The notes under the pieces are model-generated. The model searched no databases, had not been told where the DNA came from, and worked only from the letters and a program-made list of their open reading frames with translations. Positions 37,340 to 64,000 of a DNA stretch of 64,000 bases are shown here, piece by piece. Both the position numbers and the translations under genes were made by a program. The first letter of the stretch is position 1. The number at the start of each line of letters is the position of its first letter. The stretch is taken from assembly GCA_019722365.1 (NCBI GenBank), contig JADFUC010000092.1:124001-188000 (forward strand). Reading direction: 5' to 3'. Source of the stretch: Lithospermum erythrorhizon. Its lineage: Eukaryota; Streptophyta; Magnoliopsida; Boraginales; Boraginaceae.

Positions 37340-37967
37340 TTATGTAAAATTCCGATATTACCCTTCACTAAAATTTGAAATCTGTTAATTCTATCGGCAA
37401 AAATGGATGGAATCTCCAAAACGATTGAGGTCTACTATGATGCCGCAAATTAAAAAAAAAACAATTTAGTATATTGGCTTAGAGAAGTCACCGGAGTTTC
37501 GAATGACCAATCAACCAAAGAATCAACGTTATCGGACATTCGATTGTTAGGGATTAACGGCTTACTTGTTGTGTGTTGTTGATTTGATGATGGTGGTTGT
37601 TGTTGTGGGATTGTGCACAGGGTCAGGGTGGGTAGTCGGTGAAGATATGATGGGAAGGGGTGGAGGTGAGGATGGGCGTGGGGTGAGATTGTGGGTGGCA
37701 GTGTGCTTATTTTTCAATTTTATTTAATAATATTTTAAAAAGTTATTTATATCATTGTGCAATTAATTATATTGTGAATTGTATTTAATATCAAATATAA
37801 TTAAACTTAAGCATAAAATATGAAAGATAATATTATCATAATTAAACAATTTTTATAAATAATTGAGATTAGGAGTCCAATTTTAGTTAACGAAAGAAAT
37901 TAGATCTGTTTAACAATATTTATAAAGTAAAACAAAAGTGAATAAAACACCCCATCCAGCCTACCTC
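37340..37967. other. Upstream region of the two-exon gene, with a G-rich tract
   Basis: 37555-37698 is strongly G/T-rich on the plus strand, with many GGG and GGGG runs. The following 260 bases are AT-rich. No clear TATA box was identified. Confidence 0.5.
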
Positions 37968-38560
37968 ATGAGAGCAACCAAGATGGAAATAAAAGAAGAA
38001 GAAAGCACCCCCATCCTCCCACCCGACTCACCCACCCAACCCCCTAAAGTAGAAGTGAAGCTCTACCGGGAAGGAAAAGGCCCCATCGACGTGATAAAGT
38101 GTCCACTCGTAGGGTTTGAACAAGACCAGCTCGATGTTGGCTCGATTCTCGATAAATATAACCTCAAGTCTATCTACGCTTTCAAGCCGGGATCCACGAA
38201 ATGGACGATCTATTCTTCCCTATAAAAACGGCTCCGTTATCCACGTGGACGGAGAACCCAAGGTAATTTTATTTACCAATCTGGGTGTTTAAAATTGATT
38301 GATGAGATCTGGAAGCTATAATTAAGTTGCTATAATTATCTGTGTGTCAGGATTCCTTGATGAAGCCAGTGACGAGGATATTGGTAGGGGTTTGTGCAAT
38401 GAGCATCCTAATAGCATTGGTGATGAAAGAGAGTCCACAGTGGGCAAAAAAGTTGAACTTCTCTATGCCACGCATTCCTCCCTGGATCCTAGCATGTGCA
38501 GTTATTGTATTCACCCGCATCAGGAAGCGAACTAAACATTTTCTCGAGAAGCGTCGCTGA
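37968..38560 (+). CDS. Unidentified small putative membrane protein, two exons, frameshift in exon 1
   Basis: Exon 1 is 37968-38262 and exon 2 is 38351-38560, with a GT/AG intron of 88 bp. The start is ATG 37968 (MRATKMEIKEEE); an upstream in-frame stretch lacks ATG. The N-terminal half is acidic and Pro-rich, followed by VEVKLYREGKGPIDVIKCPL and GSILDKYNLKS. The frame must shift by one near 38190-38197 to continue as RNGRSILPYKNGSVIHVDGE, which then joins exon 2 in phase. Exon 2 encodes two hydrophobic segments (ILVGVCAMSILIALVM and WILACAVIVFTRI) and a basic tail, ending in TGA. The pattern looks like a conserved plant membrane protein, but I cannot name it. The shift is not in a homopolymer, so it may be a real lesion. 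Confidence 0.7.
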
Positions 38561-38574
38561 TTAGTTCAATCATC

Positions 38575-38691
38575 AACTTCTATCTTTCTGGAGGCGTTGG
38601 AATAAATTTAAATTGGTCATGTGTTCCTTGATTTGTATATTCCTGGCTCGATTCTCAAAAAAAAAAAAAAAAACTTCTATCTTTCTGGAGG
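38575..38691 (+). mobile_element. 77-bp poly(A)-tailed retroposed insert with 20-bp target-site duplication
   Basis: AACTTCTATCTTTCTGGAGG occurs at 38575-38594 and again, perfectly, at 38672-38691. Between them is a 77-bp insert ending in an uninterrupted A run (38657-38671). A perfect duplication plus a 3' poly(A) is the signature of LINE-mediated retroposition of a short RNA. The perfect match of the copies means it is young. It lies 34 bp past the stop codon of the two-exon gene, in its likely 3' UTR. The source RNA is not identified. Confidence 0.85.
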
Positions 38692-39425
38692 TTATATTTA
38701 CATTTCCAATAATAAAGTATACTCTTGCAATTCTGAAATGGTAACTACGACTCGATCGAATTGTGATCTAGATAATCCTTGCCAAATACGAATTGTGATC
38801 GAATTGGTCATTTTGTCTCCTCTGTAGTCATATTATGTTATGTATGGTCTCTATGCTTGCTTGTGCTTTGTACAGGGTCTTCATAGGGAAAGCTCTGGAG
38901 CAGAACAGCCATAGCTCCAAAAATAGTAATCTGCGGTAACTTTTGCTTGTTTTACATCATATAATCACCATGAGCATTGCCACCTAATAGACAATAATTT
39001 TACATCATTATTTTACAAAGTAAATAAAATTAGTTAAGAGAGTGAAGGGAGCGAACTTGAAGACAGGAAAAAATATGATCTGTTCAAAGAGGAGAGCACA
39101 TTTTCAAGGCAATACATTTATTTCTTTTTTCCCCTGGCCGAAGGCCATAGTATGTCTGTTCGCTACAAGTGTGAAATGGAGTATAGTATTTGTTCGTGTT
39201 TTGTGTCTTGGAAATAGGTTTTGGAGATGAAGCATAATAGTTCTTATCTATCTCCATGTTTTTCGCAATAGTTCCATCTACATTCTTTTTGGAATGCATA
39301 AATTGAAGCAAATCTGCAAGCTGAAGATCAGCTTTCATCCTGTCCTTCCAAGGAACGTCTTCTAACGTATGAGGAATAACCAAGTAAATGGATAAACTTC
39401 ATGCGGACAATGTGGTTCAATATCA
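38692..39425. other. Spacer with one unassigned minus-strand ORF
   Basis: The ORF at 39084-39383 (minus, 99 codons; contains EDVPWKDRMKADLQLADLLQ) reads like real protein but matches no family I recognise. No neighbouring exon was found. Confidence 0.3.
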
Positions 39426-39490
39426 TCATCATGTCCCAATGCCTCTGAGACTCTCGCCTAAGCAACGTAAGGGGTAGAATAAACGTGGTT
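39426..39490 (-). repeat. SINE-like repeat, copy b (fragment)
   Basis: TCCCAATGCCTCTGAGACTC and CGCCTAAGCAACGTAAGGGG match, in the same order, the first 50 bases of the copy at 48898 and the complement of the end of the copy at 63112. Confidence 0.6.
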
Positions 39491-42060
39491 CGATGTAAGA
39501 TAATTGTTCACATAGAGCAAACTTACGGGATTCAATGGCATGCATCATGAAAGAGCTAATGTAGAAACTAACCATACAACAAACTTCGCAAATGAACAAT
39601 ACAAAACTCATAATGAGAATTACACAAACGACACATAAACTAAAATGATAAACCGATGGAGTCAATGCCATACGCTCCTTAAAACGATTCACCTCTTCCT
39701 CGGTGCTATGACGCATTTGGCATTTGCCTTTCCAGATAAAACTACCTCAATGATCAGCCTTCACTAGCTCTATGAACCGACCGGACAGCCAGTGCATCAC
39801 TTGAACAAAAAAGCACGGGAGCCTCGGATTTTGTGAACTATGTGTGTTTGCCTTTTGATTTATGTAAAGTGGGAGATGATGGATAAAGCCTTGATTAAAG
39901 AGGGAGAGCCGTCAATCAACGTTTTTTTCTCAGATAAGGTGGATTAAACACCCTTAATTAGCAAATCATTAACACACTCACGGGGCCAATTCAATTTCAA
40001 ACCGGGCAAGACCGAAAGCTCAACCAGAGCAAAAAGTGGCTTACATTTTAATTCCCCTAAACTCGTCAGACTTTTTTGTATAAGTACCAATCAATTTACT
40101 AAGTAGACATCTTCTTATTAAGTGAAGTGTTCTCTTCTTACCTAATGCTGATACTTATTTTTTCAAATTTTGCGATTGTTCTCATCTTTTTGCACAAACT
40201 CTGACATACACAAATGGTAGATAAATTTTGGGATTCACAACGCCTACATTTCGCTTCTAATATCCAACGATCAAACATAGCTTTGGTCGAGTCGTCGCGA
40301 CAATCACAAGAATAAACTCGCCAAATTTGGAAGCGGATTAACAATTTATCATTCAAAGTTTAATTCACATGGAGTTTACCAAGCGCAACTTCAGAATGAC
40401 AGGCGCGTAAGCGAAGACGAGATCCCATGTTTTCAAGACGGCTTAACAAGTTCTCGAATTCAATCGGAACGGGTCTTCCAAATTGAACGATATAATCCTT
40501 TAAGTACGCGAGACCAAATATGTTTGAAAACAAATAATAGAGTATGGGAGAAATTTTAAGAATATACTTGACATGACTAGTTTAACTTTTTTGTTCCTCA
40601 AATCCTACTACAGTATAACAAACAACAAATACAAATTATATATATAATCGAATTCATGAACTCTCTCTAACTCCAAGAATATTTACTAGTTTAATTTTTT
40701 AATGGTCAGAATTAACAAATTTTATAACCTTATGCTCTGTAGGAAAAAGTTTAATAATTTGTTTAAATAGCAAATTCCAAATATCATAAGCTGATTAAGA
40801 AAACTAAAATAGAAAATATGATACATGAACTCAAATTATGAATTAAATGGGGTATTTATTAATATGTGTATAGTGTATAGTGTCATATGATAATATTGAA
40901 AAGGTAACTAACTGGTACAATAAGAAATGATTTTGGAATCTCTCTGAATCTATGTAACAATAAAAATGGCATTTAGAGAAGACCGAATTCAAGCAAGGCG
41001 CATAAAACTTGGTGATTAGTGAAGCCATTCTAGCGCCATGAGTTCGATTATGCCTGCCATCATTTTTTTCTGAGCCCTGGCCACACATGACTCGCTTTGG
41101 TGCGACGACCAATCGACGTGATTTGGCATATTTAAAAAAAATGGAGAAGCATCAAGTATTTCCTTTTAGTTAGCAATCTATTAAACACCGCAAGATGATA
41201 CACAATTATTCGGGGGAGATGACTCATGACTCCATGGTGTAATGAATAATTCGATGATTAAAATCTTTGAATTGTCGAAAGGAATGGATATAGTCGATTT
41301 GATGGCTATGACCTCTAGCTTTATAGCCTCGAAACTTCGAGCCTATGGGCCAGACGTCACACGCACTCACGCAAAGCAAAGACACTCACATCCCGAGTTT
41401 TTCCGAAGTCTTCTGGAGGGATGAGACCTGGAAATTTGGGTATTCGATTTATCTACTTTTGCTTGATTGTGTCCGGGGATTTATCTAGAGGCGCTGGTTC
41501 CCCGAATCCTTCCTGGGCCTGCATCACTCAGCTCCTGGATGCCCCATGACGCGGGACTCTAGGTGGCTATGGATATACCTGCCTGAGTGGTTACCGCGAC
41601 AAGGCCTCGCTTCCATGCTCTTTCTGTGACGAAACCCGGTGGCTGTGGTATTCTGCATTCACTTGATTTGAAGTTTCGATCGTAGAGCCACTGACGCTAA
41701 GTTAGTTTTGGGTGTTTTAGTGCTATTGAAGAGTAGAATTCTTAGTTTAGCATTACCTCCAAACGAAGATACGATTTATTTATGTGAAATACTGGTGAGT
41801 CTACGCCTCTTAGGACGCTGATAAAGATTACGATCCTGTAGCCCTGACGGATTGCCCTGGCTTCAGGCTCATCGGGTCTCTATAGTAGACCACACCCATA
41901 ATACAATTAACCTAATCCATATCAATTATCTTTTTAATCTTCAAAATTCCAACCGCCATTTTCACCTGTAGCGAATTTGAAGAGTTAAAATTTCACCAAC
42001 CACTTCGAACCATCTTTAGGCCTGAATCTCAAGAGACACGGTTTAGTCCCCCATAAAAAA
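39491..42060. other. Spacer, nothing recognised
   Basis: It contains scattered short ORFs (39429-39716, 40138-40356 and 40843-41112 on the minus strand; 41242-41424 on the plus strand) without recognisable motifs. 41340-41900 is more GC-rich than its surroundings and may be decayed transposon sequence. Confidence 0.35.
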
Positions 42061-43584
42061 CATGTCTCTCCTAATTCCTCACTTCTTCATTTTGCAATTA
42101 TTATCGCCTTCTTCTTCCCAAAAGCAAAAACCCTTTCTCGTAATTTCTTATTTCTCTTCACCTCGTGCCCCGTTTCTTTGTAACTCCACTCCTCCCAATC
42201 TTTTCTCTGCGGTATGCATCAAAGCGCACATCGCTCTTCTGAGGCCACCCATACCCCTCCAATCATTCAAGGCACCACAAAGAGGTACGGCTTGCTGTGG
42301 ACACACAAGTGAGGCGAAGTTACGCCATTAGCCGAAACTACTTTTTCTTATCTTTCTAATTCTAACGATTATTCTAATTTAATTTTCTTTTGCCCTCAAG
42401 ACGCCATTAACATTGATCTTCACACCCTCCTTACCAACTCTTTCCTCAGTAGCCTGGACTGGGCCATGTCCCAAACCTCTAAATCTAGCTGTCAGTCCGT
42501 TTGAGGATGCACCTCGGCTCACTCCTTCCATTTCTTCCTCTAATTTAGACGACTCTCAAGCCCCTTCGACGCAAGTAAACCCTTGAATTCCTGCATCGGG
42601 CCTCCTCCTTCTCGAAACCTGCTCAAGTCTTCCAAGGAAAAATCCATCAAAGATCAACCAACCCTCAGTGGCTTGTGCCAAGACGCCCCCTGACCATCAC
42701 CGACTTCCAACTGAGACACAACTGAAACACTATGGGTTTTCTCCAACAGGAACATCAGATCCTCGCGAAACGTGGATGCCCCCTTGCTTTAATCAATCCT
42801 TCCACGGAAGAAGACGTTTCCCAAACCCCCATCCCCGAGACACCATTGTTCGGGAGTTTTTAACTACGGGCTTCGACCTCAGCTCCTTGCATTTATATAT
42901 TATGGATATTCTAGAAGAAGGAAAATTAAGTTTTGTAAGAGTTGAAATAAGAAAAGGCCAAGAAATACGATCAACAAGTCCATAGATTTAGATGTTCTAA
43001 TTGTATTGGTAAGTTCTTGGGCTAAAATAAGAAAAGGCCAAGAAAATGATATTTCGTAAATCACTTTCCATATTTGAGTTATATAATTTATGTGGATTAT
43101 TTTGTAAAGATTGTAATGTAAATGGAATATTATTAATTTGGTGTTGTAAATTGTCAATTCTTGTTTTGTTTCAATTTTTGATCAAGTTTGAAATGTTTTA
43201 ATTTTTGAAATAAATAATATGTAGATGAGTTGGAATAAACTATTTTAAAATTATTTTCAAGTATTATTTTAAATTCTAACAAGAATTTCAAAAAAAGATT
43301 CTAGTTTAAAAGAATTAATTTTGAAAGGACAAAAGGATTTACTAGAAACAACCAGCGTCCACGACGAACTCGAATTTGGGAGTCATTTTTCATATCCATT
43401 AAGAAAATTTAAATCTCATTCATAATTAGATACACATTTATCTAATTTTTCAAAAAATTATTTATTTAATTCCAATCCAAGAAAATTTAACTTCAATATG
43501 TTTGATGTATTTTAAGTTTGAATGATTTAAAAATTATAAGAGATAAGAAGAAAATATTATTTTATTATTGGGACATGGATTTTT
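42061..43584. other. Spacer with unassigned ORFs, possibly transposon-derived
   Basis: Plus-strand ORFs 42062-42331 and 42668-42985 are Pro/Ser-rich and unlike any family I know. An imperfect 19-bp direct repeat (AATAAGAAAAGGCCAAGAAA) occurs at about 42946 and 43027, bracketing 62 bp. Confidence 0.35.
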
Positions 43585-44055
43585 TTCATATTAATATAGT
43601 ACTTGATTAAAATCATCTAGAAGGAGTAAAGGTTTATTAATATAAGGAGATATTAAATTTTTTAAAGAGATTCAGGTCTGTTTTCTTAATTCTAACATAG
43701 GATGGCCATATAAGCAACCTAGATACCATGGAATTGTAGACTCAGTTGTGATTTCTAACTAGATAATATGTTTATTTATATGTAAAATTTTATGATTAAT
43801 ATCAGAGGTTAAACCTAGCCAAAGACCTCTACTTCTTCCTACTAAATCTAAACCATATGAAGTTGGAAAATTAAGATGTGTTAAAGTGGAATCTACTAGG
43901 GATTTAGAACACATTATTTTTGATAAAACACATAAATCAGGTTTATAGTAAGAATTAAAGTTTTTAAGAAGATGAATTGTCGTGGCTTTTCTAACTCCAC
44001 GACAATTCCAACTAAAGATATTAAGAACTATAGTGGGGTTCTTTATAGACAACCA
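43585..44055 (-). pseudogene. LINE ORF2 endonuclease domain fragment
   Basis: The minus-strand ORF 43759-44052 begins before NIFSWNCRGVRKATTIHLLK, the canonical start of the plant L1 apurinic-like endonuclease (SWNCRG-G), followed by YYKPDLCVLSK and SYGLDLVGRSRGLWL. Past the stop, in another frame, LGCLYGHPM and LLLLDDFNQVL match the later 'GxYGxP...GDFNxIL' motifs. The expected 'ET' of the motif after the hydrophobic strand is altered to SK. RT is absent, so it is a 5' ORF2 fragment. Confidence 0.8.
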
Positions 44056-44429
44056 TCAAAACTCTATCAGATAGGGGGTTAAAATAAAAATAATATGTAT
44101 TATGAGGGCATAACATATGATTGCAATAAAAAGTATTTTCATGAAGGCAAGGAAAACAAATTAACGGGTGCAGTGGATTATAGGTATTACCAGATTTGCT
44201 TCGTGATGTAAATAGTTGTGTTATATTATATACCGTAGCGAGTCCTCAAATCATGGAACTTGTGGGCCTTTGGTTGGAGGTTCATTGCTACTAGTTCTCA
44301 GGTTACAAGATTCCTCTACACTTTTCCTTTCTCCTCCCGATAAGCTGTTGTTTTGTGCCCAGCTAATGTAGTTAATCTGGGAGACACTTAATCGTGATAA
44401 ACACCAATTCATACATCCCAAATTCTCAA
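44056..44429. other. Spacer, nothing recognised
   Basis: A 70-codon minus-strand ORF at 44251-44463 matches nothing known to me. It lies just inside the LTR-like copy to its right and may be leader sequence of that element. Confidence 0.35.
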
Positions 44430-45370
44430 AAATAACGTAAATTAATCTAAACACGAATAACAAATGTACGAATACAAAGGATTCTACATATCAATCCAAG
44501 TCAGATCGAACCTAATACCCCACGTACGCTTCCCCTCGCATGAAAGTTCCTCAAGATCCTTTCTCCAATACTTGTTCAACACCGACGGTATGTCCTCTAA
44601 ATCGCACACACCAAGAGGGAATCGAACTGTTTGAACTTAGAGTTTTGTGATGAAATGTGAATCGGTTAATCTCTATGTAGGGGCCAGTTGGCTTCTTCTG
44701 GAGGGGCTGAGGTTGGTGATTCTATGTCATGAAAACCTAATCCCTTCTTTAAATACCAAGTCTCAAAATTCCACTCGTTAAGCAACTCGTTAAGAAATCG
44801 CTTAATCCTCAAGTAACCACTGCACTGCTATGAACTTCTAATTAAATAATGAGTTACTAGTGAGTTGTTCTCATTTTACTCAACTTAATGTCAATTAAAA
44901 TACTAACGAGTCACTATCGAATAAATTATCAAGTTATTCATCGATTCACTGCTTAATTGATTAAACTTCAGAAGTTTAACCACCGATGCTCATCAACATA
45001 TATATTTGACAAATATATAAATATTGAAAAATACATTTCTCAATATACAAGTCTCATTTAATTTCATTCATGAAATATTATTCGAATATCATTTACGTGT
45101 ATTTACCTTCTGTGCCGATAATAAGAAATATAATCATAATAATTGACCAATTACTATTATTATAACGACACGAGTAGCATCTAGCAATCGGCCATAACCC
45201 CTCCTTTAAATTATCACGTAGAACTCACACTAAGAATATACCATTACTGGGCGCCAACACTAAGCTCAAGAATCATATCACGAATCAACTCTAACGAATC
45301 GGGATACACAATCGTCGCAACTAAAGACAATAAAAGTTTTAATCAATTTCATTGATTTTCAATGTGACGG
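44430..45370 (-). repeat. LTR-like sequence, family X, copy 2
   Basis: Read on the minus strand it carries, in the order seen at 14757-15560, the AAAATCAATG...TTGATT motif, GTTGCGACGATTGT, GGTCAATTA...TATTATCG, AATTAAATGAGA, and TTAACGAG/CTAGTAACT words. The copies are strongly diverged, so both insertions are old. Termini were not resolved. Confidence 0.5.
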
Positions 45371-47382
45371 TCCCCTCCTATCTCAAAGCGCTTTGGCTCC
45401 GATCATACCATTAATGGCGGATCGAGATTTGACATAACGGCTCCTCGGTGACGATAAAGCCGATGAATCGTTACTATTCATGCATTTCTGAATTTGTTGG
45501 AGGTTATGAGCAGTTTGGATTTGGATGAGAGTAGGAGTAGTAATATCATTATTCATGTCCAGCTTGCATCATTCAATGGCTAAGCTCGATTTCCAGGATT
45601 GAAAAAGTATAGTGAAATTGGTCACTTGTGAAAATATTTCCAGTTCGAACTGAGCTATCTAGTAATTGTCAAGTTGGACAGTTTCAGATCATCCAAAAGG
45701 TGCTATTATAGTTGTATTTATGTTTGCATTTGTATTGGGTAATGCTCTTTATTTGGATTGTAGAGAGGGATATCATCATATGTATGGAATAGTAAATTGG
45801 GATCAAATATGACATTTTTAATTCTAGTGCGGTAGTTGACCAAATTCCTAGGTTCTTGAATAATATTCTGAAAGTTTGCATGAACAAAGTATTCATATGG
45901 GACAAGATGAATCTGAATCCAAATATTGGTAAAATTGAACAGAAAGAGGGTCTTCTACCATAGCTGAATCCATATCATCCGCTGCTCTATAATTGAACAA
46001 AAGATTCCTACCTACGCCTCGACTTGAACTTGTCACAAGCATGTCACGCAAAGGTCGACATAAATTTCGACATACGAAGCTTCAATGAAATGGCCATCAT
46101 TTATGAAGTCATTCAATTAAGGATCATATGGGAGGCTCTAGTTTGTTAACTTACATTATTCAAGCGGAACAACCAACCTTGTCTATCTATTCCATCGACT
46201 AAACATTGTTGTATCTGACCGTAGTATGTCATGATTTAATGATTATGAGGTGTTTGGGTGATTTGTTTTAACTGTTTGTTTGATGGAAAGTATTTGTAAA
46301 GTTAACGTTGAAAGTATGATGAAGATGAAAAGTTGATGGTGTTCTTGAGAGTGAAATGAAACGATGAGGAAGGTAGCTAGCCGCTGGGATGGTAAGACCA
46401 CTATTCTGTAGGATTGGATGGGCCGAGACACTCGGCAAACACGCGATTTAATGAGATTTCAGATACGTATAAACAATGCTAATACAGATTCGTGTCAGAA
46501 GGAGGGTAAAAAGGTATTGTTTGTAGTGTTGGTTTTAAATTTTTGTAGTAAATGTGTTTGTATCAAAGGAGCATGCCAGGATAAATAACCGAATCTTTGT
46601 TTGTGGAGTGATTTTTTTATCACCGAAATCTCGCTTAAAAGATACTTTTCAAGGTTACTTTGATCCTTTCTTGTTACATTGTTGCTCGTCTTTTATTGAT
46701 AGTTGCAATTTAAGAGAGTTTAAGTGACAGTAATCTCGCTACCCACTTAAGATCACCAAAAACCACCCATCCTGACATCGCCTGACAGTCAATCGATCTC
46801 GAGTAAAACATATTGCCTGATGCTCAAACAACTGACAATTACCTGCATTGATAAATTACACACAACGATACACATTAATATTAAAACCCGACTCGTTTAT
46901 AATTTTTTACATATTTCTATGCACAAATAGACCGAGTAACAGGATACCGGCTCGATACTCGATAAAAAATTCGACTCGATACACGCTCGACCGACATTCG
47001 GTCAGACTCGAGTAAAAAAATAACCCGATAACTGAAATAACGTTGTAGTTACCTCATTCGATCAAATATATACCTCACCGGTTATACATGCCGTACTGGC
47101 TTGATGCCAATTCAGTAACATCTATTACTCTTGAACCTACTTTTAGGGATCAGACGATTTGTTACCCAACACACTAAATTATTTATCCAATGAGGTTACA
47201 ACGTCAAGTTAGTATACATACCATCAAATAGTATTTTTTGGAATGAAAGTACTATTTTACCCATATTTTTTAAGTATAGTAATTGAGGAAATTATATTGA
47301 ACGCCAGAATATAATATCATTTCACTAAAAAAGAATTACTATTTGGTGGTTTATAGTGTTTCCGATTACACGATACTCGCTC
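45371..47382. other. Spacer upstream of the valyl-tRNA synthetase gene
   Basis: Short ORFs only (45684-45905 and 46243-46431 on the minus strand). 46900-47040 is rich in CTCGA/ACTCG words like some LTR sequences. No domain was recognised. Confidence 0.35.
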
Positions 47383-47448
47383 GACCCGACTTGATAGCAT
47401 CTTACTCCATAGCAAGACCCGACTTGATAACATCTTACTCCATAGCAA
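47383..47448. repeat. 33-bp tandem duplication in the ValRS 5' region
   Basis: GACCCGACTTGATAGCATC starts at 47383 and recurs at 47416 with one difference. The pair ends 37 bp before the start codon at 47486, so it is likely part of the transcript leader or core promoter. Confidence 0.9.
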
Positions 47449-47485
47449 GTAGCCTCTCACTCCGTTGAGCCAGGTGAGGTTCTCC

Positions 47486-63681
<16,196 letters not shown>

Positions 63682-64000
63682 GTAAGTACTTTGCAAAATT
63701 TGTGCTATCTTGGTAAGCCTGTATGCAAAGTATGAGTATGTTCCATGTTACAGAAGCTCATTTATGTCATACGTGCATCGTCAAGTTTCAGATTCATCAA
63801 ATATCTAGAATAGGGAGTCCTTTCCTATCTTCATTAGAAGATGTCAATTCATTTTAAGAGAAAAATCATCTCCTACTTCCCTATTACACTTACGCTTTCC
63901 CCTTCCTGCATTATAATGGTGTACATCATCCATTAAATTGCTATAGATTACCATGTTTTCTTAAAGGAATCAATTATAAAATATACTTGTGTGCAAATTA

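Noticed and set aside
39084..40356. Minus-strand ORFs considered as a transposase or FAR1-type gene
   Set aside because: No DDE, BED, SWIM or zinc-finger signature could be seen, and the frames do not join into one product.

Overview
This window is nuclear DNA from a flowering plant. The evidence is AT-rich sequence, split genes with GT/AG introns, a plastid-targeted aminoacyl-tRNA synthetase, Stowaway-type MITEs, Ty1/copia relics and L1-type LINE relics. A dispersed short repeat resembles the 3' part of plant Au-type SINEs. I would guess an asterid such as a Lamiales species, but only weakly.

Five protein genes or gene relics can be supported. (1) 1973-5291 (-): the first six coding exons of F-actin capping protein subunit beta; the 3' exons are not visible. 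(2) 24393-25296 (+): a GH18 chitinase-like gene of the bulb-chitinase type, with two single-base frameshifts. (3) 25582-33291 (-): a complete 15-exon DEG1/PUS3-type tRNA pseudouridine synthase of 455 codons, whose 3' end converges with the GH18 gene. (4) 37968-38560 (+): a two-exon gene for a small putative membrane protein that I cannot name, with a frameshift in exon 1. (5) 47486-63681 (+): organellar valyl-tRNA synthetase, with 26 exons and 919 codons visible, running off the right edge. All exon junctions listed for CPB, PUS3 and ValRS keep phase.

Most of the rest is transposon debris. 9150-14750 (-) is an old L1-type LINE with ORF1, RT, zf-RVT and RNase H traces. 16988-23499 (-) is an old copia element with both LTRs, gag and pol traces and leader repeats. 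33843-36045 (+) is the 3' half of another copia element. 43585-44055 (-) is a LINE endonuclease fragment. Two related LTR-like sequences lie at 14757-15560 (+) and 44430-45370 (-). Seven Stowaway-like MITEs, six short SINE-like copies and many small tandem duplications lie in introns and spacers.

The genes are housekeeping functions (actin capping, tRNA modification, organellar tRNA charging) plus a chitinase-like gene. They do not form one pathway, and I see no cluster suggesting a new biological system. The most notable items are a 77-bp poly(A)-tailed insertion with a 20-bp target duplication at 38575-38691, the recurring roughly 60-75 bp intronic tandem duplications, and the gene frameshifts.
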